NCBI RefSeq assembly: GCF_013822155.1
Contig: NZ_PNJW01000001.1
Coordinates: 1-64,000 of the forward strand
Length of the DNA stretch: 64,000 nt
Origin: Flavobacterium sp.
GTDB lineage: Bacteria > Bacteroidota > Bacteroidia > Flavobacteriales > Flavobacteriaceae
Reading direction: 5' to 3'
Shown: in pieces, positions 27,461 to 35,286 of the stretch
How positions within the stretch are numbered: position 1 is the first letter of the stretch
How the letters are laid out: each line of letters starts with the position of its first letter
Position numbers and translations under genes: made by a program
The notes under the pieces: generated by a model
The model's database searches: none
What the model was told of the DNA's origin: nothing
Seen by the model: the letters and a program-made list of their open reading frames with translations, nothing else

Positions 27461-30400
27461 ATGTTTAAAAAAACGGTTTTACTGGGTTTTCTACTGTTTT
27501 TTTCCGGGCTTTGGGCTCAGGAAATAGAAACGCCTTATAAAAAAAAGAAAGTTACCGTTTCTAAAGACACGATTGCTCTGGAGAAAGTGAGCATTAATAA
27601 AGCTTTTTTTAAAATCTTAGCGGCCAATGACAGCCCGATTGACACCTCTTTTTATGAGGTGGATTTTCAAAAAGGAACCTTACTTTTTAAAAACAACTTT
27701 CAGTCGCAGGATACTTTAACAGTCCGTTACTTGACATTCCCCGACTATTTAACCAAAACCTATAGCATTTACGACGACAGCAAAGTGGTTCCCAATGCCC
27801 GCGGAAACGGTCAATTGTATTCGCTTTCCAATGATCGCCTCAACAATTTCAAACCTTTTGACGGGCTCACCACTTCCGGAAGCATCACCCGTGGGGTGAC
27901 TATCGGAAGTAATCAAAATGCCGTGGTTAATTCTAATTTAGACCTTCAAATCTCGGGGAAATTATCTGATAAAGTGGGTTTACGGGCTTCTATACAAGAC
28001 AGCAACATTCCGTTGCAAGAAGGCGGTTATTCGCAAAAACTGGATGAATTTGATCAGATTTTTATCGAATTGTTTTCTGATAAATGGAACATTCGTGCCG
28101 GTGATTTATTCTTAGAAAACAGGCAATCAAGGTTTCTGAATTTCAACAAGAAAGTGCAAGGTATCTCAACGCAATTCCATTTTGGCATTGAAGGAAACAA
28201 AACTTCCGTATTTGCTTCCGGGGCGTTGGTTCGGGGGCAATATGCCAAAAGTACCTTTACGGGTTTGGAAGGCAATCAGGGACCCTATAAATTAAAAGGC
28301 AACAACGGCGAATCGTATGTGTTGGTTATTTCCGGTTCGGAACGTGTTTTTGTGAACGGCCTTTTATTGCAACGCGGTGAAAACAATCAGTATACGATTG
28401 ATTACAATGCCGGAGAAGTGACCTTTACTTCCCTTTTTCCAATTACGTCTGAAATGCGGATTTCGATTGAATACCAATTTTCCGACCGCAATTTTACTCG
28501 TTTTCTTGCTTACGGCGGCGTACTGCATGAGCGTGAAAAATGGAGTATCGGTGGGTTTCTGTATTCTGAAAATGATGTGAAGAACCAACCTTTACAACAA
28601 AATCTTTCTACGGAACAAGTGGAAATCTTAAAGGAAGCGGGAGACGATCAATCTAAAATGATTGCTCCATCGGCCTATTTAGACAGTTATTCTGAGAATA
28701 AAATATTGTATCGAAAAGTACTTATTTCCGGGGTGGAGGTTTATCAATTTTCCAATGATCCGTTAGAAGAATTATACAATGTACGCTTTTCACTCGTTGG
28801 GAATAATCAAGGGAATTATATCTTGGCTAACAATCAGGCTGTGGGACGAATTTATGCCTATGTGGAACCTATTGCCGGCGTACCCCAAGGAAATTATATG
28901 CCGATTATTCGATTAATTGCTCCGGTTAAGATTCAGATTGCCACCGTGATGGGAAAATACAATCCTTCCGAAAAAACCATGGTCGATTTTGAGTTAGGAT
29001 TGAGCAACAATGACCTGAATTTGTATTCGGGTATCGATGATGCCAATAATCAAGGTGTTGCGGGTCGGTTTAATGGCAAACAACGTTTGTTTACGAAGCA
29101 ATGGACTTTGGATGCTTTTGCCAATTACCAATTTATCCAAGAGGAGTTCCGAACCATCGAACGGCTTTTTACCATTGAATTTGACCGTGATTGGAACTTG
29201 ACCAGTACTACGGGCAATCAAAGTTTGTTGGTTTCCGGGTTACATTTTAATGCTCCTGAAAACGGCTTTGCCAAGTACCAATTTGAAAAGTTGGATTTCT
29301 CCGATAGTTATTCGGGGTCACGGCATGTGTTTGACGCACGGTATTCCTATAAACAATGGCTCTTTCAAAACAACAGCAGTTTCTTGAAAAGTGACGGATC
29401 CTATTCCACCACTTCGTTTGCCCGCAGTGATAGTCGGGTGAAATACCATTGGAACAAAAATTGGGCAGGCGGAAGTTTTCGGACGGAAGACAATGAAGAA
29501 AAAATTAAGGCTACCCAATCACTTTCTGCCCTCAGTCAACGGTTTTCTGAGTTTGGCGGTTTCATTGGACGGGGTGATTCAACAAAAGTGTTTGTGGAAG
29601 TGGGCTATTTGCATCGGGTGAATGATAGTTTGCAAAATGGCTTTGTGCAACGGGTGAACCGTTCCCATTCCTACTATTTAAACTCCCGTTTGTTGCAAAC
29701 AGCGAAAAGTGATTTATCCGTTTTTGTCAACTACCGCAATTTACAGTTTGAGGACGAAACCCTGGATGATTCGCCTTCGTTAAATTCCCGCATCTTGTAT
29801 AACGACCGGTTTTTTAACCAGTTGCTTCAATTGACTACTGTTTATGAAACTTCTTCGGGAACGTTAGCCCAACAGGAGTTTACCTATATAGAAGTAGACC
29901 CCGGACAGGGCGTGTATACTTGGAATGATTATAACAATAACGGCATTCAGGAGTTAGCCGAGTTTGAAGTGGCCCCTTTTCCCGACCAGGCAAAATATGT
30001 GCGGGTGTATTTGCCCAATCAGGTGTTTTTGAATACGCATCAAATTAAATTTTCACAAGCCTTGACCTTGAATCCCTTGCAATGGCAAAACCAAACGGGT
30101 TTTAAAAAGTTCCTTTCTTATTTTTATAACCAGACTTCGTTTTTAGTAGATCGGAAAACGGACCGTGCTTCGGGGGAATTTAATTTGAATCCTTTTCAGC
30201 AGGATGAAACTGATTTATTGGGGCTGAACAACAGTTTCATGAACAATTTGTCCTATAATCGGGGGAAACAAAACCATTCTGTTACCTATACTTTCGTGAA
30301 AAGTAAGTCGCAGAACCTGCTTTCGGTAGGTTTTCAAAAGACGATTAATCAATCCCATCAGTTGCAATATACCCATTTGCTACAAAAGAGTTGGCTGTTT

Positions 30401-30868
30401 TTAGTCAATGCCAAAACGATTAATTCCCAGTCGGAATCAGAAAACTACCTCAACCGTGATTTTGAGATTTTGGGTTATCAGTTTGCTCCCCGTGTGAGCT
30501 ATTTATTCACTAAAAATGCCAGTTTGGATTTGTTTTATGACTACCAAAACAAAGAAAATCAGATGGGAGAATTGGAAACCTTACAACAAAATCGGTTTGG
30601 TACTTCTTTTACCTATGCCGGTGAAAAACAATTTACGCTAAATGGAGAAATCTCTTTTTACGCCAATGATTATGTGGGGGATGAATTATCGGCTGTGGGT
30701 TTTCAAATGTTGGAAGGATTGCAACCCGGGAGAAACCAAACTTGGCGGTTGTTGATTCAAAAGAATTTGACCCGCTTTTTAGACGTCAATGTGAATTATC
30801 AAGGGCGGAAGAGTGAAACCAGTGATACGATTCACACGGGCAATGTGCAGTTGCGGGCTTATTTTTAG
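27461..30868 (+). CDS. Large predicted outer-membrane beta-barrel protein, unknown function
   Basis: This 1135-residue protein has a signal peptide (MFKKTVLLGFLLFFSGLWAQ) and a C-terminal two-thirds of alternating aromatic/polar strands ending in VQLRAYF, as expected for an outer-membrane barrel. Residues about 140-210 hold GSITRGVTIGSNQNAVVNSN, LRASIQDSNIPLQEGGY and NIRAGDLFLE. These recall the N-terminal segments of the T9SS translocon protein SprA, which is about twice as long. A late QGVYTWNDYNNNGIQELAEF segment looks like a calcium-binding loop. There is no T9SS sorting tail or TonB plug. The GC content is visibly higher than in the flanks. Confidence 0.6.
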   Translation: MFKKTVLLGFLLFFSGLWAQEIETPYKKKKVTVSKDTIALEKVSINKAFFKILAANDSPIDTSFYEVDFQKGTLLFKNNFQSQDTLTVRYLTFPDYLTKTYSIYDDSKVVPNARGNGQLYSLSNDRLNNFKPFDGLTTSGSITRGVTIGSNQNAVVNSNLDLQISGKLSDKVGLRASIQDSNIPLQEGGYSQKLDEFDQIFIELFSDKWNIRAGDLFLENRQSRFLNFNKKVQGISTQFHFGIEGNKTSVFASGALVRGQYAKSTFTGLEGNQGPYKLKGNNGESYVLVISGSERVFVNGLLLQRGENNQYTIDYNAGEVTFTSLFPITSEMRISIEYQFSDRNFTRFLAYGGVLHEREKWSIGGFLYSENDVKNQPLQQNLSTEQVEILKEAGDDQSKMIAPSAYLDSYSENKILYRKVLISGVEVYQFSNDPLEELYNVRFSLVGNNQGNYILANNQAVGRIYAYVEPIAGVPQGNYMPIIRLIAPVKIQIATVMGKYNPSEKTMVDFELGLSNNDLNLYSGIDDANNQGVAGRFNGKQRLFTKQWTLDAFANYQFIQEEFRTIERLFTIEFDRDWNLTSTTGNQSLLVSGLHFNAPENGFAKYQFEKLDFSDSYSGSRHVFDARYSYKQWLFQNNSSFLKSDGSYSTTSFARSDSRVKYHWNKNWAGGSFRTEDNEEKIKATQSLSALSQRFSEFGGFIGRGDSTKVFVEVGYLHRVNDSLQNGFVQRVNRSHSYYLNSRLLQTAKSDLSVFVNYRNLQFEDETLDDSPSLNSRILYNDRFFNQLLQLTTVYETSSGTLAQQEFTYIEVDPGQGVYTWNDYNNNGIQELAEFEVAPFPDQAKYVRVYLPNQVFLNTHQIKFSQALTLNPLQWQNQTGFKKFLSYFYNQTSFLVDRKTDRASGEFNLNPFQQDETDLLGLNNSFMNNLSYNRGKQNHSVTYTFVKSKSQNLLSVGFQKTINQSHQLQYTHLLQKSWLFLVNAKTINSQSESENYLNRDFEILGYQFAPRVSYLFTKNASLDLFYDYQNKENQMGELETLQQNRFGTSFTYAGEKQFTLNGEISFYANDYVGDELSAVGFQMLEGLQPGRNQTWRLLIQKNLTRFLDVNVNYQGRKSETSDTIHTGNVQLRAYF

Positions 30869-30909
30869 GGCAACTTGTTAAAATAAAGCCCCTCTTTGTT
30901 TTTTATTAT

Positions 30910-30917
30910 TATATTTG
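30910..30917 (+). promoter_or_regulatory. -7 promoter element (TATATTTG) for the lipoprotein
   Basis: A perfect TAnnTTTG match lies 22 nt before the ATG at 30940. No TTG lies at the -33 distance. Confidence 0.48.
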
Positions 30918-30939
30918 AAAATAGAAATTAATCAACGCT

Positions 30940-31452
30940 ATGAAATCAACCTCTTTTTTATTGCTGCTGGCAGGAAGTACTTTCTTTTTAAGTTCCTGTA
31001 AAAATTCAGAAGCAGCTCCTGCTGAAACACCGGCTGTGCCAACAGAAGTTCCTGTTCCGGCTGCTGCTGCTGAAGCCACGACCCCTGAGACACCCGCTGC
31101 TACTGCGGCTACTGCGGGAGAAGCTCCAAAATTAAACCCGGCTCACGGACAACCTTTTCACCGTTGTGATATTGCTGTTGGTGCTCCATTAGACGGATCC
31201 GGACCGGCACCTGCTCCTGCGGCTCCAACCCCGGCGGAGGCTCCAAAATCATTCTTTAAAACAGTACAGAGCACACAACCGTCACCTGCTCCTACGATGA
31301 ATGCCACTCCTGCCCCAACCCCACAACCTAAACCGGCTCCTACTGCCACGGCAGATGCCAACACGCCCAAGCCAAAGAACAATCCGGCTCATGGACAACC
31401 GCATCACCGCTGTGATATCAAAGTAGGTGATCCGTTACCCGATACGAAATAA
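30940..31452 (+). CDS. Ala/Pro-rich lipoprotein with duplicated NPAHGQPxHRCDI motif
   Basis: The 170-residue product has a lipoprotein signal ending in LSSC (Cys20). Two copies of one motif follow: LNPAHGQPFHRCDIAVGAPL and NNPAHGQPHHRCDIKVGDPL. They are joined and preceded by long Ala/Pro/Thr linkers. The conserved Cys and His residues suggest metal or heme binding or a redox role, but this is inference. From memory the single-copy motif recurs in Flavobacteria in proteins of unknown function. It has its own promoter and terminator. Confidence 0.75.
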   Translation: MKSTSFLLLLAGSTFFLSSCKNSEAAPAETPAVPTEVPVPAAAAEATTPETPAATAATAGEAPKLNPAHGQPFHRCDIAVGAPLDGSGPAPAPAAPTPAEAPKSFFKTVQSTQPSPAPTMNATPAPTPQPKPAPTATADANTPKPKNNPAHGQPHHRCDIKVGDPLPDTK

Positions 31453-31470
31453 AACCTTTCTCTATACCGA

Positions 31471-31502
31471 AAACCGTTGATGCTGTCAGCGGTTTTTTTT
31501 TA
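31471..31502 (+). terminator. Rho-independent terminator
   Basis: AAACCGTTGA at 31471-31480 pairs with TCAGCGGTTT at 31486-31495 (one U-G pair) around a TGCTG loop, followed by a run of T. It lies 18 nt after the lipoprotein stop. Confidence 0.8.
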
Positions 31503-31771
31503 TAAATGATTATATTTATTTGAGTTTTCTAACCTTTTCAAATGTTTAAAGATGACCATGATTTGAACACCAATATTAGATTAAAGAAGATAACAAAGTC
31601 TGTCTATTAACCAATTAATACCACATAATGGAAACTAGTTAGCTAAAAGTATCTTACTAGAAAATAATTTTTAGAATATTATTTAGATACAATATTTAAC
31701 AAACTAACTTTATAATGGAAATCATAAAAAAATAAATTCCTACATTAGCCATTCTTTAAAATCTGTTATAC
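31503..31771. other. AT-rich intergenic region upstream of the restriction endonuclease
   Basis: No convincing gene lies here. A 22-codon frame begins MFKDDHDLNTNIRLKK at 31542 and stops at 31610; it is probably chance. The decamer ATAATGGAAA occurs twice (near 31626 and 31712), and GTATCT (31649-31654) and AGATAC (31685-31690) form an inverted pair. These could be binding sites for a regulator of the restriction gene. No canonical TAnnTTTG promoter is visible. Confidence 0.35.
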
Positions 31772-32536
31772 ATGAAAAACAAATACGTTGATTTTATCTC
31801 TGACGAACATTTTTTAGAATGTGTGGCAAATCTTCATAAAGCCTATACAAAAGCTAAAAACAATTTGACAAAAAAGAGTTTTTACAGCAATAAAGTAGAC
31901 ACGATTAAACTAACGTTTGATTCAAAATTCAATAACATCGATGAAGAAAGTTTGATTAAAGGGGAAATCCTCAGACAAATTGACAAGTCAATTAACAACT
32001 CTATTGGAACATTTCACGAACAAATTCTAGGCGGAATAAAAGGTTTTGAAGTTGGGAAATTGAGTGGTTTTGACATCAAAGCCAATGATGACAGTTTATT
32101 TGCTGATATTAAAAACAAGCACAATACCATGAACAGCAGTTCAGCAGAAGCACTATTTCAAAAATTAGCTCGCTATGCTGATACTTATAAAAAAGCTAAA
32201 TGTTATTGGGTACAAATTTTGGCAAAAAATAGTTTTTGTGATTTATGGCATGGTGAAATAAATGGCAAAGAATACAGTCATAGTAGAGTGTATAAAATTT
32301 CAGGCGACGAATTCTATGCTTTACTTTCTGGACAAAAAGATGCATTCTTTCAACTATACAAAAAACTACCATTGGCTATAAATGATTACCTAAAAAGCAT
32401 TGAAAAATCAAGTGCTAATAATGAAAATTCAGCATTGGAAGAAATCAATAAAGAAACTAAAAAAACCCAAAGAACAATTCTAGATCAAATCACTTTTGAA
32501 AACTATAGTTTTTATCTAGGTTTCGACAAACTGTAA
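31772..32536 (+). CDS. Type II restriction endonuclease, Eco47II/Sau96I-like
   Basis: The 254-residue protein contains GFDIKANDDSLFADIKNKHN followed by TMNSSSAEALFQKLARYAD. This is the D...(D/E)xK-type catalytic region characteristic, from memory, of the Eco47II family of restriction enzymes, which cut GGNCC. It faces a C5-cytosine methyltransferase gene, and the two 3' ends overlap by 25 bp, so they form one restriction-modification system. The ORF is complete and undamaged. The recognition site is inferred from family resemblance only. Confidence 0.75.
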   Translation: MKNKYVDFISDEHFLECVANLHKAYTKAKNNLTKKSFYSNKVDTIKLTFDSKFNNIDEESLIKGEILRQIDKSINNSIGTFHEQILGGIKGFEVGKLSGFDIKANDDSLFADIKNKHNTMNSSSAEALFQKLARYADTYKKAKCYWVQILAKNSFCDLWHGEINGKEYSHSRVYKISGDEFYALLSGQKDAFFQLYKKLPLAINDYLKSIEKSSANNENSALEEINKETKKTQRTILDQITFENYSFYLGFDKL

Positions 32537-33750
32537 TACTTATTCAAAAACTTCACAATCGTATATCCCACTTCTTTTCCTAAATTAACTGGAACCGCAT
32601 TGCCAATTTGTTTGTATTGTTGTGCAATTGAACCCGCAAATTGCCAATCATCTGGAAAGGTTTGGATTCGAGCATATTCACGAACTGTAAAAGGTCTCGT
32701 TTCTTCGGGATGGCAACGTTCTGTTTGTTTTTGAGCAGGGCTGCAAGTAAGTGTTAAACATGGTTCGTCCCAACCAATTCGGCGAGCAATACCAGTTTTT
32801 CCTCCACCTAAATGAAAACTTCCGCCCATGAATGCTTTTTGAATGTCAAGGGGTAAATCACGCCAATACCCTTTTGGCGGAACCAAATCCAATACTTCAA
32901 TTTTACTTTTGGGATATTTGGAGCCTTCTGATTTAGGTACATCAGAACTAAACAATTCCCCTTTCTTCAACGCATCACTTAACGTATAAATGCGTTTGTA
33001 GGGTTTTGGATAGTCATATTTTAAGTCTATATCTTTTCGAATACCCACTAAAATCAATCTTTCCCGCTTTTGAGGAACATTATAATGTATAGCTTTTAAG
33101 ACCTGAACAGGCACTACATGATAGCCAATTTCATCTAAAATAGAAATCATCCCTTGTAGTGTTTTTCCATTTTCATGACTTAACAAACCGCGAACATTTT
33201 CACCAATGCAAATAGGCGGATTCACTTCTTTTACTACCCGAGCAAATTCATAAAAAAGTGTTCCACGGGCATCGGCTAGTCCAAGTTTCTTTCCGGCATA
33301 ACTAAACGCCTGACAAGGAAAACCTCCCGTAACCACATCAACTTTATCTTTGTATTCTGTAAAATCAAATTGTTTGATATCGCCTTCCAACACATTCCAA
33401 TTTGGACGATTGTTTCGAAGGGTCTGACAAGCCCATTTATCAACGTCATTTAAAGCTACACATTTTAGTCCTGCCTTCTCCATACCAACTGCCAAACCTC
33501 CTGCTCCAGCAAACAATTCAATAACAGAATAGTTATGATTAGGTTCAACATAGTTAGAAACAGTCTCTTTTACATTGTATTCGACAAACCCACCAAACAA
33601 AGTATCTAAATCTGATTTTTTGTATAAGCGGTAATTACTCATGGGTTCACGAACAGCAAGTAGTTTGCCTTCATTATCCCACCTTCGTAATGTTTCTTTA
33701 CTTTTACTAATATATTCAGAAGCCTCAGAAAGCGTCAATAGTTCGTCCAT
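32512..33750 (-). CDS. DNA (cytosine-5) methyltransferase with N-terminal HTH domain
   Basis: The 412-residue methylase has all core motifs: FAGAGG (80-85), GGFPCQAFS with catalytic Cys146, ENV (184-186), QKRERLILVG (from 227) and a final IGNAVPVNL. The target-recognition region lies between about 240 and 350. Residues 1-50 (LTLSEASEYISKSKETLRRWDNEGKL) are a MerR/excisionase-like helix-turn-helix, so it may regulate its own promoter. The frame opens two codons earlier at a TTG; the ATG at 33750 was chosen. It protects against the convergent restriction enzyme. Confidence 0.92.
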   Translation of the reverse strand: MDELLTLSEASEYISKSKETLRRWDNEGKLLAVREPMSNYRLYKKSDLDTLFGGFVEYNVKETVSNYVEPNHNYSVIELFAGAGGLAVGMEKAGLKCVALNDVDKWACQTLRNNRPNWNVLEGDIKQFDFTEYKDKVDVVTGGFPCQAFSYAGKKLGLADARGTLFYEFARVVKEVNPPICIGENVRGLLSHENGKTLQGMISILDEIGYHVVPVQVLKAIHYNVPQKRERLILVGIRKDIDLKYDYPKPYKRIYTLSDALKKGELFSSDVPKSEGSKYPKSKIEVLDLVPPKGYWRDLPLDIQKAFMGGSFHLGGGKTGIARRIGWDEPCLTLTCSPAQKQTERCHPEETRPFTVREYARIQTFPDDWQFAGSIAQQYKQIGNAVPVNLGKEVGYTIVKFLNKYYSLSKPR

Positions 33751-33762
33751 AACCAAGTTGTT

Positions 33763-33781
33763 TAACCTTATACAATGGTTA
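33763..33781. promoter_or_regulatory. Inverted repeat at the methylase transcription start, possible operator
   Basis: TAACC (33763-33767) and GGTTA (33777-33781) are a perfect inverted repeat with a 9-nt spacer. It lies immediately downstream of the -7 element, over the expected start of transcription. The position suits autorepression, for which the methylase HTH is an obvious candidate. Binding is inference. Confidence 0.4.
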
Positions 33782-33810
33782 CAAATTTAGCAGAAAAATT
33801 AACGTGGCAA
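33782..33810 (-). promoter_or_regulatory. Promoter TTG-N18-TAAATTTG for the methyltransferase
   Basis: On the minus strand TTG (33808-33810) and TAAATTTG (33782-33789) are 18 nt apart. The ATG is 31 nt further on. Both elements fit the Bacteroidota consensus. Confidence 0.65.
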
Positions 33811-33861
33811 AATAATTTTAAAGTAAATTTTTACTAATTTTATAAACCCATTTAAATCGAT

Positions 33862-34038
33862 ATGATTCCACACAAAAAATGTACTTGTGATGAAGAATAT
33901 TGGGAAGAAATAGTTGTTAAAAACGATTACTATTTCCCGAATAAGACAGTTATTTATTATCACTGTGACTCTTGTGGAGAAGATTTCAGAATTGAAGATT
34001 TTGAAACCAAAGTAGAATTATTTATCAATGAAACTTAA
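33862..34038 (+). CDS. Zinc-ribbon-like microprotein, 58 aa
   Basis: A complete ATG-to-TAA frame of 58 codons lies between the methylase promoter and the tRNA gene. The product MIPHKKCTCDEEYWEEIVVK contains Cys7 and Cys9, and HCDSCGEDF gives Cys35 and Cys38. The CxC...CxxC layout is a typical zinc-ribbon or treble-clef knuckle. The composition (acidic, aromatic, no low complexity) looks protein-like. The function is unknown. The neighbouring restriction-modification genes make a defence or regulatory role conceivable, but nothing proves it. Confidence 0.6.
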   Translation: MIPHKKCTCDEEYWEEIVVKNDYYFPNKTVIYYHCDSCGEDFRIEDFETKVELFINET

Positions 34039-34087
34039 ATTTCAAAACCTCCCTAAAAACCCAAAAAAATCCCCTCATTCTGCCCCT

Positions 34088-34126
34088 AAAAAAGCAAACC
34101 CTCGAAAACAAGTTGTTTTCAAGGGT
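34088..34126 (-). terminator. Terminator of the tRNA-Ala gene
   Basis: ACCCTCGAAAACAA from 34098 pairs with TTGTTTTCAAGGGT up to 34126 (14 positions, one G-U on the minus strand). On the minus strand a U-rich run follows at 34088-34097. It lies directly downstream of the tRNA. Confidence 0.78.
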
Positions 34127-34131
34127 AAAAG

Positions 34132-34205
34132 TGGAGAAGATGGGGCTCGAACCCACGACCTTTTGGCTGCCAGCCAAACGCTCTAGCCAACTGAGCTACA
34201 TCCCC
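34132..34205 (-). tRNA. tRNA-Ala(GGC)
   Basis: The minus-strand 74-nt sequence folds as a complete cloverleaf. The acceptor is GGGGATG/CTTCTCC, the D-arm GCTC...GAGC, the anticodon stem TTTGG/CCAAA with loop CTGGCAG (anticodon GGC), and the T-loop TTCGAGC. The G3-U70 pair required for alanine identity is present, and the discriminator base is A. CCA is not encoded. Position 6-67 is a U-U mismatch in the acceptor stem. Confidence 0.93.
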
Positions 34206-34321
34206 AAGGCGGAGGCAAATATAAAAAATAAATAATTAAAACATCGGGAATTGCTAATTTTAAATTAGGAAAAGAAGTGTTCTCCGCAGAATTGTTTATT
34301 TTTACCTAAAATTAGATTATC

Positions 34322-35080
34322 ATGTCCTTTTCCGGAACACTCCAAACAGAAATAGCCCAGCATGTTGCTACGATTACCTTTGGTCATCCTGCCAGTAATT
34401 CTTTTCCCGGTACTTTGTTGCATGAGCTTACGGAGGCCATTAAAACCTTGAGTCATTTTCCCGATGTCTCGGTGGTGGTACTTCAAAGCGAAGGAAACGG
34501 AGCTTTTTGTGCCGGAGCTTCCTTTGACGAGTTGTTAGGGGTTACTAATTTAGTGGAAGGGACACAGTTTTTCTCGGGTTTTGCCAATGTGCTCAATGCG
34601 ATGCGAAAATGTCCGAAACTGATTGTGGGCCGTATTCAAGGCAAAGCCGTGGGTGGAGGTGTTGGGTTAGCCGCCGCCTGTGATTATACGTTTGCCACAC
34701 AACTCAGTGCGGTTAAACTTTCAGAATTGGCGATAGGCATCGGTCCGTTTGTGATTGAACCCGCTGTTTCCAGAAAAATAGGGAAAACCGCTTTTGCAGA
34801 AATCACCTTGACCTCCAACGATTGGAAAAGTGCCGCGTGGGCCCATGAAAAAGGGTTGTTCTCGCAGGTTGCTGAAACCGTGGAAACGATGGATGAAGCA
34901 TTGCTTGCGTTTGTGGATAATTTAGCTTCGTTTAATCCGGAAGCCTTGGCTGACCTCAAGAAAGTACTTTGGGAAGGCACCGAAAACTGGGATTCGCTGT
35001 TGTATGAACGAGCTTCCATTTCGGGCAAATTGGTGCTTTCTGATTTTACTAAAAACGCATTAGAAAATTATAAAAAATGA
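34322..35080 (+). CDS. Enoyl-CoA hydratase/isomerase family protein
   Basis: The 252-residue crotonase-fold enzyme has the oxyanion-hole motifs GNGAFCAGASFDELL and GKAVGGGVGLAAACD, followed by KLSELAIGIGPFVIEP, which carries a conserved Glu. Typical substrates are short-chain or branched acyl-CoA thioesters such as methylglutaconyl-CoA in leucine breakdown, but no pathway partner is nearby. Its TGA overlaps the ATG of a 58-residue membrane microprotein, so the two are coupled. Confidence 0.85.
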   Translation: MSFSGTLQTEIAQHVATITFGHPASNSFPGTLLHELTEAIKTLSHFPDVSVVVLQSEGNGAFCAGASFDELLGVTNLVEGTQFFSGFANVLNAMRKCPKLIVGRIQGKAVGGGVGLAAACDYTFATQLSAVKLSELAIGIGPFVIEPAVSRKIGKTAFAEITLTSNDWKSAAWAHEKGLFSQVAETVETMDEALLAFVDNLASFNPEALADLKKVLWEGTENWDSLLYERASISGKLVLSDFTKNALENYKK

Positions 35081-35253
35081 CAGCACTCTTTTTACTACTT
35101 CAGGCAGGAGTTATTGAAGATAAACTTAAAAATGCTCCTGATACAGGTTATCAAACCGGCATCGTTATTGGTTCTTTTCTTCCTTTTGTCTTATTGATAG
35201 GTATAGCGTACTGGATGTATTACGCCGCCAAAAAAAGAGAAAAAAATCAGTAG
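35077..35253 (+). CDS. Single-TM microprotein, 58 aa
   Basis: A complete frame of 58 codons starts at ATG 35077, overlapping the enoyl-CoA hydratase TGA (ATGA). It encodes MTALFLLLQAGVIEDKLKNA, then a strong hydrophobic helix (about residues 29-49, GIVIGSFLPFVLLIGIAYW) and the basic end AAKKREKNQ. The positive C-terminus predicts an outside-N topology. Translational coupling and the ordered topology support a real gene. I know no family for it. Confidence 0.6.
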   Translation: MTALFLLLQAGVIEDKLKNAPDTGYQTGIVIGSFLPFVLLIGIAYWMYYAAKKREKNQ

Positions 35254-35260
35254 CAATCCT

Positions 35261-35268
35261 TACCTTTG
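35261..35268 (+). promoter_or_regulatory. -7 promoter element (TACCTTTG) for queD
   Basis: A TAnnTTTG match lies 18 nt before the queD ATG, just after the microprotein stop. No -33 TTG is clear. Confidence 0.48.
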
Positions 35269-35286
35269 TAGCCTAAAGCCGTTGAA

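Noticed and set aside
31158..31382. Gly/Ala/Val-rich minus frame opposite the lipoprotein
   Set aside because: It is the antisense of Ala/Pro repeats and has no independent signal.
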